Assembly: GCA_964608095.1 (NCBI GenBank)
Contig: CAZSMK010000101.1
Span: forward strand, 1-64,000
Source of the DNA: CAZSMK01 sp964608095
GTDB taxonomy: Bacteria; Sumerlaeota; Sumerlaeia; MWCT01; JAGHBZ01
Reading direction: 5' to 3'
DNA length: 64,000 nt
Shown here one piece after another: positions 17,052 through 26,397 of the stretch. The position numbers and the translations under genes were made by a program. Numbering within the stretch: position 1 is the first letter of the stretch; every line of letters begins with the position of its first letter. The notes under the pieces were generated by a model. That model ran no database searches. It was given only the letters and a program-made list of their open reading frames with translations, and was not told where the DNA came from.

Positions 17052-18649
17052 TTAATCATCTAACCTATTCCTTATCAATGCAATAATCGGCAATTGAACA
17101 ATCTGTTCCGAATCAGATTCCACTAAAAAGTCGATATAATCTTTAACCATAGTTGATTTTTCAGGTGCCTTGAGTTTGAGCGTAAGATTGTGTTTCTTTG
17201 ATTTAAGCCCGGCAAAATTGTCTATCACATTTGGTAAACCATTAAGATCGTATGATTTTATGAGAAATTCGTTTCCCTTACGACTATAAATGCTCACATC
17301 TCTTGTAACTATCTCCCCGGCTTGTATATACCCCAAAAAAAGTTTTGCCGGGATAAAGACAGGCTCGCCAACTATAGTTGCCTCTATGGGAATCTCAATG
17401 ATGGGATTCTTCGAATTACTTGTCTTTACAATCATCGTCCCTTTAACCACACAATGTTCTTTCTGCGGCAACAATGTGGCTTCGATCAGGTAACGTTTAA
17501 CGTTTTTTCATCGCCATTACACGGTCTCAAGTCGAATTTTAAGATGGAAGGACAGACATCGATTCCCTCTATCTCCACTTTATTCTCACCGGTGTCAGTT
17601 ATCGTAATCCTTCTCATTCTGGGTTCTCCTATGCCAACATTACCTACAAACAAATGAGAAGGATTAACCGCAATATCTCTTTTTACTATTCCCGTTAAAG
17701 TCAACGTGATTTTCGGATTGTTGGGATCAGTGTTGAAAACGATAACGTTATGTATCTGCCTACCTCTTTTACCAGAAGAATTATATTCTACGATAATTGA
17801 TGACGATTCACCTGTTTGCAATTCTTTCTTACCCACCAGGGTACCCATACATCCACAGCTTATCTGGACTCCTTCTATAATCAAAGGTCTGTCGCCTTTA
17901 TTATAAAAAGAGAATCTATGGCTTGTAATCCCATCACCTTCAATTGTTCCGAAATCATAAAACAGTGTTTTGAAAACAATTTGAGGTGACTTTTTATCTT
18001 CTTTAACCAAGCCTTCACTGAAATCATCTGGGTTTGATGGTTCTGTGGAAGTAGTTCCTTTTGCGGCAGAATAGAAATGCATCAACTCGTCATTTATAAA
18101 AGGTATTTTATCATAATCCTTTTCTGATATATGATAAGTCTTCGACCTACTATCTTCTGGTTTTGGGGTTGCCAGATACCATCTTTTTTCAACCTTGTCA
18201 TATTTATATCTACATAAGATATCAAATAGAAAATACCTCTCCATAAATTTATTATCTTTATTTCCCAGCCGTTCATCGTGCAGATAGGAATACGTTCGAA
18301 CATGAGCTAATGCATAGAGCGAATGTTCTTTGTGGAGAGTAACTGTTGTAATATTTATTCGGCACTTTTCAATAGAATACAAAGGTCTTGTGGATTTCAG
18401 GTAGTTCCCGGACAAATCTTGAACGGTGGAATAGGGATAAAGTCGCTTCTTATCGATCTGAACACTATTTCTAAATTTGTCTTCTATTTCAGTTTTATTA
18501 TGAATAGGACAGTCATAGGGAATATCCCACACAATGAGATTCCTGTTCAGGAATAAATCGTGATTGGTTCCTCCCAACGCAAGGTCTTGAAATATATAAA
18601 CAAAAAAGATCAGAACTGCAAATTTCTGATAGAATGAACGTGACAACAT
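17052..18649 (-). pseudogene. Exported DUF1573 protein, split by a frameshift
   Basis: The reading frame starting at 18649 encodes a signal peptide, about 180 residues of unknown sequence, and a DUF1573 immunoglobulin-like domain (FYDFGTIEGDG, then ISCGCMGTLVGKKELQTGES). It stops at about 17,488 just after a run of six A residues on the coding strand (plus-strand T run 17503-17508). One extra A, or a -1 slip, joins it to the frame ending at 17052, which continues the expected repeat: YLIEATLLP, GTMIVKTSN, PIIEIPIEAT, then a further Ig-like strand set. So the intact product would be about 530 residues. The split could be a true mutation, programmed or transcriptional slippage, or an assembly error. 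It is the last gene of a tight leftward operon of exported proteins. DUF1573 proteins are periplasmic or secreted with unknown roles. Confidence 0.7.
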
Positions 18650-18672
18650 AATTAACCATACATTTCCGATTA

Positions 18673-19098
18673 TTATTTATAGTAACACCTTGTCCCGTAA
18701 ACATAAGAGGTCAGTGTGCTACATGAACAACTCGCGCCACAGAGATATCCATCTGGAGCTCCTGGTTCATAGATTAGACTACAAGTGCCCGATCCGCTAT
18801 ATACATAACCGCACCTACGACTCACCTCAACACATTGAACCTGAATCGGTTCGCCCTGGCAGTGTTTATCGGTAGCGCCGTTTGTCACGACTTGACTACA
18901 TGTGACACTCGGAGCAGAACAATGGGGAGGCTCTAAAAATAAAGTACACGGACTGTGTACACAGGCAGTGCCAACACAGGCTGGGTTAGGATTCTGATCA
19001 TAGACGCATTCATGATGTGCTATAATATCCCCTTGATGAATAACCATCATACCTAAACATACAAGAATTATCTTTAGAAAATACAAGGCACGTCTCAT
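18673..19098 (-). CDS. Small secreted cysteine-rich protein
   Basis: I do not recognise the family. The product is 141 residues: a signal peptide of about 27 residues and a mature part with 14 cysteines (HHECVYDQNPNPACVGTAC is the start of the mature part; the last third holds GASCSC and GTRCYY). An even number of cysteines in a predicted exported protein suggests up to seven disulfides and a compact, knot-like structure. AGGAGG lies just upstream of the ATG. Gaps of 22-23 bp to the neighbours make it the third gene of a four-gene operon. A signalling peptide, structural protein or bacteriocin-like effector are all possible; none is shown. Confidence 0.7.
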   Translation of the reverse strand: MRRALYFLKIILVCLGMMVIHQGDIIAHHECVYDQNPNPACVGTACVHSPCTLFLEPPHCSAPSVTCSQVVTNGATDKHCQGEPIQVQCVEVSRRCGYVYSGSGTCSLIYEPGAPDGYLCGASCSCSTLTSYVYGTRCYYK

Positions 19099-19120
19099 TT
19101 TGTTTTTCCTCCTTTTTTGA

Positions 19121-20146
19121 TTATTCTAAAATTATGATATCGTTTTTACCAATTTCAACAGCTGCGTGCTTATCTAAATCCTGCACAAAAGTACCCGTCG
19201 GAAAAGATATTATATCAGGAATACTTAGATCCGGATCATTGTATTCTACGTCATCCCACTTCAGGGTATTTATCATGTATGAATATTCAACCCAAAGATT
19301 TTGTTTTAACTCATTATTTTCATCTACATCGATAAGGTAATGTTTCTCAACTCCGACAACAGTCCCATCTGATAAATATGAATTGGACTTGGTATATGTG
19401 CAGATGTTTCCTTTTCTACTTTCAATCTTCAATAATCTCAAATATCCTTGCCCGGTTTTTTCAAATTCAAAAGAAGTGGATTCCCTTATCGATTCGTCTT
19501 CGAGGTCATTATAAAAAGAAACAACAATCTTTTTTTCTTCCTCTCTTATATCGTTTTTAAAGTGTTCCACCATGTGTTTGACTGCGTCTGATAAAAGAAA
19601 GGTTCCTTTATAACCAGATATGAATTTTCGTGCAGAAACTCCAGGAGGGATGTATAAACCTGCGATGTCGGGAGTCTTGAGTATTACAGAACTAACATCC
19701 TTAAAATAGGACATTACACGTTGACCATCATAGATAAATTTCTGTTCTAAACTATCTGTCGTTCTCTTTGAGTTTTTCAAATTTGGAACCATTGCCATCT
19801 TATTACAGGATTCTTCATCTAAAAAGGTTACTCCGGACTTTTCCACTGTACATTTGTTGTCATAGAACTTTTCATTAACGGAAATTTCAATTCTTTTTAC
19901 AGGAACCGAAATAGCCCCACTTTCATGCTCCTTGTATTCATCTAACATATGATTTGTTTGTTTAACGGTACCTGAAAATTCACCCGACACATGCTGGGCA
20001 TCGAATCCCTCAAAAAGAGCAAATACTTCTTCTTTTGACATAGATGCCATAGCCATTGATCTTACAAAAGCCATTACAACCATTAGTAAAAGTAAAGAAA
20101 CCCAGCCAAACCTCTCCTTCTTTATTGTTTTTTCCTTGCTATTCAT
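19121..20146 (-). CDS. Exported protein of unknown function (possibly LolA-like fold)
   Basis: The product is 341 residues with an N-terminal hydrophobic export segment at residues about 14-34. The rest alternates charged strands in a way that recalls outer-membrane lipoprotein carrier or LolA/LppX-like beta-barrel folds (KFIYDGQRVMSYFKDVSS, YLIDVDENNELKQNLWVEYS), but I see no motif that proves this. The start follows GAAGGAGGG. It is the second gene of the four-gene operon, 18 bp behind the TPR protein. Such proteins often act as periplasmic binding or shuttle proteins. Confidence 0.55.
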   Translation of the reverse strand: MNSKEKTIKKERFGWVSLLLLMVVMAFVRSMAMASMSKEEVFALFEGFDAQHVSGEFSGTVKQTNHMLDEYKEHESGAISVPVKRIEISVNEKFYDNKCTVEKSGVTFLDEESCNKMAMVPNLKNSKRTTDSLEQKFIYDGQRVMSYFKDVSSVILKTPDIAGLYIPPGVSARKFISGYKGTFLLSDAVKHMVEHFKNDIREEEKKIVVSFYNDLEDESIRESTSFEFEKTGQGYLRLLKIESRKGNICTYTKSNSYLSDGTVVGVEKHYLIDVDENNELKQNLWVEYSYMINTLKWDDVEYNDPDLSIPDIISFPTGTFVQDLDKHAAVEIGKNDIIILE

Positions 20147-20164
20147 TTTGACCCTCCTTCTATG

Positions 20165-22009
20165 TTATCTTAATTTTGATGTATCCTCTAAGGGGTATTC
20201 CAATTCCCCTGCAAGCCGCATCTTTTTATTATAAAGGTTTATTCTTGCCTTCAGGCAGTCGATAAGATTCTCATTTTTCAACATATCACACATCCTCTGG
20301 CTGATCTGGATACTGTCCCTTAACCGTCCTTCTTCCCACAACTTATCGGGCATATTATGAACGGCATTTTTCGAATATTTCGGCCAAGGGTCCCATGCCC
20401 TTTCGCAGTAATCAACAATCAATTCCGCACCTTTTTCTATTCTCTCTGTCTTTACAAACCATCGTGGTAAAATTGACATATCATCCTCAAACCACAAGGG
20501 TTTTCCTAATTTTAGAGATAAATTTAAATCCTCAATCAGAAAATTGTCGTAATAATTGAGATTGCCGCTTTGGGCGGCTTTATTTAGGGCTGCGTCTTTA
20601 AACAAAATTGACTTAAGTTCTACATGATGTTTTTCGATATAAAACGGCGAGGATTTATCGATCTTCCCGAATTCTTCTTTTGCAAGGTCCGGTAGTCCTA
20701 ATAAATTGTATAATGAAGCTCGTAAATAGAATATTCTATCTAAACGAGAATAATAAGGATATTCTTTAATATACATATCACTATAAGCCAAAAATTCATT
20801 ATAATTTTTTGCGTGATACAAACAATGACATACATAATATTTAACATCCGGGACTCTCCAATTATTGGAATAGTTTTCTGAAAATTCTTCAAATGATTCC
20901 TTTGATTTCACGAATCTATCAGAATGGTATTCCTTTAAAGCAAGTGCAAAATCAACTGCAGCTTGGTCTTCTGTCCTCCCGCCTTGACCGCCTAAATGAG
21001 CACAAAGAGGTGATGAGGGGAATATCTCCATAAACTGATTGGCTCTTTCACGTGCTTCCTCCCATTTCAATCTTGTTCGCAGGGCAAGCATCTCTATAAA
21101 CATCGTCTCATCGAGTCCAGAGTATCGGGAAGAATCCGTCTGTAAACTCTGAATCAAAGAAATAATATTATTGCTTTGTATTTCATCAAATACAGAAAGT
21201 AAAACTCCTTTACTTCGTTCTGCCCTATTGAGTAATCCCCAAATTTGCTGATGTGTATCACCATCATATATTATAATATTATCAAACGCCGCTATTGGAT
21301 TACGATTGTTACCCCAGAGACACTCAGCGCCCACTGAGATACCCTCTGCATACCAATTAATATCCACATCTGTGAGATCAGTCTCCGTCATCCATTGTTC
21401 AGGTTCGGGTTCTGTCTCTTTCCAGACCTTTGCCTGAAGATGTAATCTCTTCTCGGGGATAAAGGTATCTATTGCTATTCTCATTCTACACCATTGCATC
21501 AAAGGGAAATCAAAATTATTCGGTTTTACTACCCACCTTTTTTTACCAATAGCAACTTGAAGACCGGTTTCCTTGTGGTGTTGATCTTTATAAATTGCTA
21601 CAACCACATTTCCCTCATCCGGATGTTTACTATCTACAAGAAAACTAAATCCGAACCACACAACATTTGGACCGTTATAATCGAGCGGCATGATATCAAG
21701 ATATATATTTATCGGCAACAATGCTTCACGCAAATCAAGCACATCCCCCTTATAAAGATATCTATCACCACCGGGGATATCATCACTGTTTGAAATCTGC
21801 TGAACCAACTTGCCTTTTACAATATCCCAGCCGTTGCTTTTATTGTCGTCATTGGTGAAAGGAATCCAGGTTTCTAACGAGCTATCAAAAGTCTCGATAA
21901 GAATTATAGAACAAAAAGCAGGGATGTGAGAGAAGAATAGTAAGATGAAAATAAACGCCAGAGAGTATAAGAAGGGGGTGATCTTAAAGTATTTCGCACA
22001 GGTATTCAT
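20165..22009 (-). CDS. Exported protein with concanavalin-like and TPR-like parts
   Basis: First gene of the operon. The 614-residue product has a signal segment (residues about 10-32), then a beta-sandwich region of about 210 residues that looks like a LamG/concanavalin-like module (ETFDSSLETW, then FDNIIIYDGD at the end). The remaining 370 residues are helical and TPR-like, with several 30-40 residue repeats around Tyr, Leu and Ala (for example RWEEARERANQFMEIFPSS-like text and YLRASLYNLLGLPDLAKEEF). A GAGG site precedes the ATG. The combination suggests a scaffold at the cell surface or periplasm that binds glycan and partner proteins. The family is not recognised. Confidence 0.55.
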   Translation of the reverse strand: MNTCAKYFKITPFLYSLAFIFILLFFSHIPAFCSIILIETFDSSLETWIPFTNDDNKSNGWDIVKGKLVQQISNSDDIPGGDRYLYKGDVLDLREALLPINIYLDIMPLDYNGPNVVWFGFSFLVDSKHPDEGNVVVAIYKDQHHKETGLQVAIGKKRWVVKPNNFDFPLMQWCRMRIAIDTFIPEKRLHLQAKVWKETEPEPEQWMTETDLTDVDINWYAEGISVGAECLWGNNRNPIAAFDNIIIYDGDTHQQIWGLLNRAERSKGVLLSVFDEIQSNNIISLIQSLQTDSSRYSGLDETMFIEMLALRTRLKWEEARERANQFMEIFPSSPLCAHLGGQGGRTEDQAAVDFALALKEYHSDRFVKSKESFEEFSENYSNNWRVPDVKYYVCHCLYHAKNYNEFLAYSDMYIKEYPYYSRLDRIFYLRASLYNLLGLPDLAKEEFGKIDKSSPFYIEKHHVELKSILFKDAALNKAAQSGNLNYYDNFLIEDLNLSLKLGKPLWFEDDMSILPRWFVKTERIEKGAELIVDYCERAWDPWPKYSKNAVHNMPDKLWEEGRLRDSIQISQRMCDMLKNENLIDCLKARINLYNKKMRLAGELEYPLEDTSKLR

Positions 22010-22105
22010 GTTCTTAAAAACCTCTTTACCTGAAGATCACCTTTCATTTTCGTTTTTTTTTGTTTTATAATCAATTAAAAAGTAAACGTTACCTATTTAT
22101 TTTAA

Positions 22106-22151
22106 ATTATAGATTGCTCATTTATTTCAACTTATAAAGTGCGCGCACTTT
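22106..22151 (-). promoter_or_regulatory. Operon promoter -10 with a 16-bp palindrome upstream
   Basis: On the minus strand TATAAT (plus 22106-22111) lies about 100 bp upstream of the first operon gene. AAAGTGCGCGCACTTT at 22136-22151 is a perfect 16-bp palindrome centred about 44 bp upstream of the expected start of transcription. No good -35 box is seen, which fits an activator-dependent promoter. The rest of the gap up to 22,434 (about 280 bp) holds nothing else that I can support. Confidence 0.45.
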
Positions 22152-22434
22152 TGAGCCATAAAATACGCCAAGAGCACCTAAAATCGGGAAAAAAGTTGAC
22201 CGTATCCTGTTGTTTATAATCGCAAAAATTTTGGGGGAAAGGAAGGAATAAGCCGGCGCATTCTTTTAACACCGCTTTTCTATACCTTGGGAGTTAAAAG
22301 AGTACCGTTATTATGAAACTATATGAGAATGATCGCAACCTATGCTTACGGGATATATCAAGATACTCCTGCAATCGGTCATCATTGTTTTGTCTATCTG
22401 TGCGGGTGATGTCTTAGCCGCAGTGGAATGCCGA

Positions 22435-24018
22435 TTACTGGATTGAACATGATGAGGTATTGCATGTGTTGTTGGAGTTCTCCAGATTGACCAAACCCGG
22501 GCGATAGTCATTCGTTAAGATCATAAATGTGTCGTCCTTGAAGGTTGCCATCGTCTGAACGTAAAGTTTCGACCCAAAGTAGCGTCTGAATTTACACATA
22601 TCCGAGTCCTCGACCACCAATGATATTTCATCATCTTCCTGCAACATGATGTGCAATCTCTTCAGGTCCTCGGCTTTGTCATCCATGCAATGTATCGGTC
22701 TTGCAACATAATACATGAGGCGTGGGTCTTCAATATCGACAAAGATAAGGCGATCGTTTCCATCCACCACATCTTTAATAATCTTCGCTGCCGGCTTTGG
22801 ACTTTTGCGTTCATCCAGAAGTGTGACCCCAAGGGTGGAAAACGTAACCAGCCCAGAGACAAACGCTACCAGAACAATAATGACTACTTTGCCATAAATG
22901 CTATGCATGATCTGCCTGAGAGAAGGCACGACTTGAGTCATTTGTCGACCTTGTAGAGCTACGGGCGAGATTGCCATGCGTGTGACCTGGTTTGCGGCAT
23001 AATCAGCAAGCAAGACCACGAGCCAGGGCATGAGGGGAAGAAGATAATAGTCACGCTTGCTTGTGGAGATACTGAAAAAGATGAAGACAACGGATATCAG
23101 GCACAATGCATAGGTTTCCACACCTTTCAGCGATGCGCGATTCGTTTTCCACCGCCTGAACAACGACCAGACAAGAAAGGGAAGTAAAAGAGACCATGGG
23201 AGAAAACTTGCAGGAAGTTTATGGATATAATAATACCAGGGGTTTTCATGGCTGAATGCATCGAGAAACCGCAGGAAATTATGTTTGATAACGATAAAAT
23301 AGAGGGGTTCTATTCCCATGTTCCACCATACAAGAGCGCCCCAGATTACAAAAGGAAGGAGCGCTAACCCAATACCCGTAAAGGGACGCAACTTCAGGAG
23401 ACTTTTGAGCCCCTCGCGCCATCCAGAAGAAACAAAGGCAAAGACAACGGCGATTCCGACGGTAAGAGCGAGTGCGGCGGGTCCCTTGGTCAACATGGCG
23501 AGTCCGACGCTCCCCCACAACATGCCCCAGCGTGACCAGCGGAACTCCTTCTTGAACAGGTTGAAGAGCGAAATCCACGCCAATGTGAGAAATGCCGTAA
23601 ACAAAATGTCGGTATTCACTTCGCGTACATTTTCCCAGAACTCGTAGGTTGTACCTAACATGAAGACCGCAAAGAGGGCGACCCATGCGTTGCGCCATTT
23701 ACGTACAAAGGCGAAAAGGAAAATGAGCGCAGCCATGGCGGCGATGAGATTTGCGAGGCGCGCGGAAACTTCCGTGACGTCGCCGAACAATTTCGACACC
23801 AGGGCAACCCACCAGAAGGTGAGCGGCGGTTTATCCACAAATTCATCATTATTCACCCTCGGCACAAGAAAATTCCCATGGAGAACACTCCGTGCGCCTA
23901 AAGCATAGAACGCCTCGTTTTCCGCCCAGAAACTTCGCGTTCCCATATCCAACGCATAAAGGGCTGCAATGGCGATAAAGACAATAATGATTGTTTTTGC
24001 TTTGATGGAATCCTTCAT
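22435..24018 (-). CDS. ArnT-like GT39/GT83 family glycosyltransferase
   Basis: The protein of 527 residues resembles ArnT and related dolichyl-phosphate-mannose-type transferases. The first loop holds the conserved acidic pattern DMGTRSFWAENEAFYALGAR and the DKPPLTFWW block, typical of GT-C enzymes that use undecaprenyl-phosphate sugars. There are about 11-12 helices, then a soluble C-terminal domain of about 110 residues. ArnT itself adds aminoarabinose to lipid A, but many homologues glycosylate other lipids or proteins, so the acceptor is open. The gene stands alone, more than 400 bp from the exported-protein operon. Confidence 0.8.
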   Translation of the reverse strand: MKDSIKAKTIIIVFIAIAALYALDMGTRSFWAENEAFYALGARSVLHGNFLVPRVNNDEFVDKPPLTFWWVALVSKLFGDVTEVSARLANLIAAMAALIFLFAFVRKWRNAWVALFAVFMLGTTYEFWENVREVNTDILFTAFLTLAWISLFNLFKKEFRWSRWGMLWGSVGLAMLTKGPAALALTVGIAVVFAFVSSGWREGLKSLLKLRPFTGIGLALLPFVIWGALVWWNMGIEPLYFIVIKHNFLRFLDAFSHENPWYYYIHKLPASFLPWSLLLPFLVWSLFRRWKTNRASLKGVETYALCLISVVFIFFSISTSKRDYYLLPLMPWLVVLLADYAANQVTRMAISPVALQGRQMTQVVPSLRQIMHSIYGKVVIIVLVAFVSGLVTFSTLGVTLLDERKSPKPAAKIIKDVVDGNDRLIFVDIEDPRLMYYVARPIHCMDDKAEDLKRLHIMLQEDDEISLVVEDSDMCKFRRYFGSKLYVQTMATFKDDTFMILTNDYRPGLVNLENSNNTCNTSSCSIQ

Positions 24019-24606
24019 TTGCCTCGCTCCTTCCCTAAAAAGTAGTGTAGTTATACTTTGCCTTAATTAAGAGTTTTGACAGTGTATTTCAGGAGATTCG
24101 CACTATGTCTTTTCTTTTGTACTCATATCCTTATCAAACCAATTATGTGAAATTGATTAGAATTGAAGGAAAATGTAAAAACCTCTGCGTTTTTGTAGCA
24201 GAACCGAGAAGTTTAATATTGTAAGTCTGAAAACAAATGAAAAGAATCGGGATCAAGCCTTGCAAAAGGAAAAGCCCTTCGATGTAAGGCTAAACCCCGT
24301 GTATAACACAATCGCTGAGCGCTCGTGTAATGAAGATGCACGCGCACTCCACATAAAACAACAACGCAATCCCAGAGGGCTTGCACTCCAGATTGACAGT
24401 TCTGTTTTTCTCTGCTTTTGACGGTAAGTCTAAAGGTCTTCCTATGTGGAGTGAGGGCGTACCTGAAGGGTACGCGCTCTGCGACGGTATTTTTAAATTC
24501 CTTAAAAAGGCGAAAAATCCATAAAACTATAGAATAGAGCCCGGGGATAATTTTATAATAGTATATATGAGTGATTATATAGGGGTACTACAAGTCACCC
24601 CTACTC
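24019..24606. other. Gap with repeats before threonine synthase
   Basis: The gap contains the 32-bp palindromic repeat at 24451-24482 (listed separately) and an 11-bp inverted repeat CACTCCACATA/TATGTGGAGTG at 24345-24355 and 24443-24453. TATAAT at 24554-24559 has no good -35 box and could be a -10 for thrC. A hairpin AGGGGT/ACCCCT at 24581-24602 lies just before the first possible start. No tRNA or riboswitch class is recognised. Confidence 0.4.
24451..24482. repeat. Dispersed 32-bp palindromic repeat, copy 1
   Basis: A core GCGTACC-TGAA-GGGTACGC forms a hairpin within GTGAGGGC...GCTCTGC. Its reverse complement matches 27 of 32 bases of the sequence at 56261-56292. The changes lie mainly in the loop and keep the stem. 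Confidence 0.6.
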
Positions 24607-24636
24607 ATGAATACGCGTACTATGGGAAAAAACACA

Positions 24637-26013
24637 ATGTCCAAACCGATATTATTCTGGAGTACGAACGACCGGGAACGGAGTAGCGCGGGAATAGACT
24701 TTTCCGATGCCTTGATGCAGGGATTAGCGCCGGATAAGGGTCTGTACATGATGCGGAAGGAAGACCTGCCGCAGGTCAGTCCCGCCGCCATGGCTGAATT
24801 CCCCTCGATGCCTTACAGCGAGATTGCGTTTCGCATCGTTCGTCCCTTTGTTCAGGGCAGGGTGCCTGACGATGTATTTCACGCCATTTGTGTCGACGCA
24901 TACAATTACGATGTGCCGATTGAGCGACATGCCCCGGGTTTTTATATCCTGCGGCTTGACCGCGGTCCTACATTGTCGTTCAAGGATTTTGCCGCGCGAA
25001 TGATGGCGCGCCTCATGCAGTACTTTCTCAAGATCCAGAACCGAAGCGCAACGATTCTGACCGCCACGTCGGGCGACACCGGCGGCGCAGTGGCTGCCGC
25101 ATTTCACGGGCTCGAGAACGTGCAATGTGTCGTCCTGTATCCCGGGACCGAGGTCAGCGATCGTCAACGCCGGCAAATGACCACATTAGGCGACAATGTC
25201 TACGCCATAGATATACAGGGCAAATTCGACGACTGCCAAGCACTGGTAAAACGCGCCTTTGTCGATTCCGACCTGGCGAAATACGAGCTTACGAGCGCCA
25301 ACTCGATCAATGTCGGTCGGCTCATACCGCAGTCGGTCTATTATTTCTATGTTGCGAGCCGAATCGAACTCGCCGACGGGAAATCCCTGGGAATTTGCGT
25401 ACCCAGCGGCAATTTCGGCAATCTTATGGGTGGTCTGCTGGCAAAACAGATGGGCTTGCCAGTCGAGAAATACCTTGCGGCGGTAAATGAAAATGATGAA
25501 GTACCCATATTCTGGCGGACGGAAGTGTATGAACCGGTGGTGCCTTCGCGAAATTGTCTTTCCAACGCAATGAACGTGGGTCATCCGAGTAACCTGGCAC
25601 GCGTGGTGGCCCTTTACGGCGGCTCCATGGACGAAAAGGGCTCCGTGCACATGTTGCCGGACATGGAAACACTCCGGCGCGACATCGAATCCATCGAGGT
25701 CTCGGATGACGAAACCAGACAGGCTATTAAGAATTGCTACGAACGATTTGGCACGGTAATCGAACCGCATGGCGCCGTGGGTTATCGCGCCATTCAAAAG
25801 CTAGGATTTACCGACAGATATACGACCGTCTTACTCGAAACCGCACACCCGGCAAAATTCCCCGAGGTGGGCATCGAGGTAATCGGGGTGGAACCAGAAA
25901 TGCCCGAGTCGATGAAGATGACCGAATCGAAACCGGAGATCAAACTGTCGTGCGCGAACGACTATGATGCATTCAAGGAAATGTTGATTGATCTCCTGAC
26001 CGGCAAAAAATAA
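24637..26013 (+). CDS. Threonine synthase
   Basis: ThrC converts O-phosphohomoserine to threonine and phosphate with pyridoxal phosphate, in the cytoplasm. The N-terminus has the usual FWSTNDRERSS and FSDALMQGLAPDKGLYM. The PLP lysine sits in PTLSFKDFAARMM, the phosphate-binding loop in ATSGDTGGAVAAAFHG, and the Asn-rich loop in ELTSANSINVGRLIPQ. The length, about 458 residues, fits the family. In-frame starts at 24607 and 24628 exist; I prefer 24637 by homology, with GGGA upstream. Its neighbour 650 bp on is a phosphoglycerate-mutase-like protein that may supply the substrate. Confidence 0.93.
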   Translation: MSKPILFWSTNDRERSSAGIDFSDALMQGLAPDKGLYMMRKEDLPQVSPAAMAEFPSMPYSEIAFRIVRPFVQGRVPDDVFHAICVDAYNYDVPIERHAPGFYILRLDRGPTLSFKDFAARMMARLMQYFLKIQNRSATILTATSGDTGGAVAAAFHGLENVQCVVLYPGTEVSDRQRRQMTTLGDNVYAIDIQGKFDDCQALVKRAFVDSDLAKYELTSANSINVGRLIPQSVYYFYVASRIELADGKSLGICVPSGNFGNLMGGLLAKQMGLPVEKYLAAVNENDEVPIFWRTEVYEPVVPSRNCLSNAMNVGHPSNLARVVALYGGSMDEKGSVHMLPDMETLRRDIESIEVSDDETRQAIKNCYERFGTVIEPHGAVGYRAIQKLGFTDRYTTVLLETAHPAKFPEVGIEVIGVEPEMPESMKMTESKPEIKLSCANDYDAFKEMLIDLLTGKK

Positions 26014-26118
26014 AATTTATTTAAATCATGACAAGACCCACATAGTCCAAACTATTTGTTGTTCAAAGGCAGGCGCTGAACCTTTTAGTGATCCATAATG
26101 AATTAATGAAGGTATATT

Positions 26119-26397
26119 GTGGAGTTTGAATGGGACGAACATAAGGCATCATCAAATGAAGAGAAACACGATGTTTCATTTCATGAGACGGCGACTGTTT
26201 TTGGTAATCCACTTACGCTAAGATTTTATGATCCTGACCATTCCAGGAACAAAAATCGTCTTATCACCTTTGGGGAATCGATAGTAGGTCGGTTAATTGT
26301 GGTTTCACATACTGAAAGACACGAAAAAACAAGAATAATAAGCGCCTGAAAAATGACGAAGCGGGTGAGAAAAATATATGAAGAAAAAGAACAATAA
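26119..26397 (+). pseudogene. BrnT-type toxin, interrupted by a nonsense codon
   Basis: BrnT toxins are RelE-like ribonucleases. Residues 1-76 read as a normal BrnT (FEWDEHKASSNEEKHDVSF, RLITFGES, ERHEKTRIISA). The frame then meets TGA at 26347-26349, where family members have Arg in the RIISARK segment, and continues without other stops through KMTKRVRKIYEEKEQ to TAA at 26395. A single C-to-T change of CGA to TGA explains it. The lost tail carries conserved helix residues thought to belong to the active site, so the toxin is probably dead. The GTG start follows GAAGGTA. The full frame overlaps the antitoxin gene by 20 bp, as usual for this operon. Confidence 0.75.

Noticed and set aside
26347..26349. 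TGA in brnT read as a recoded amino acid
   Set aside because: Elsewhere in the window TGA ends genes normally, and no selenocysteine element or family precedent is seen; a nonsense mutation is simpler.
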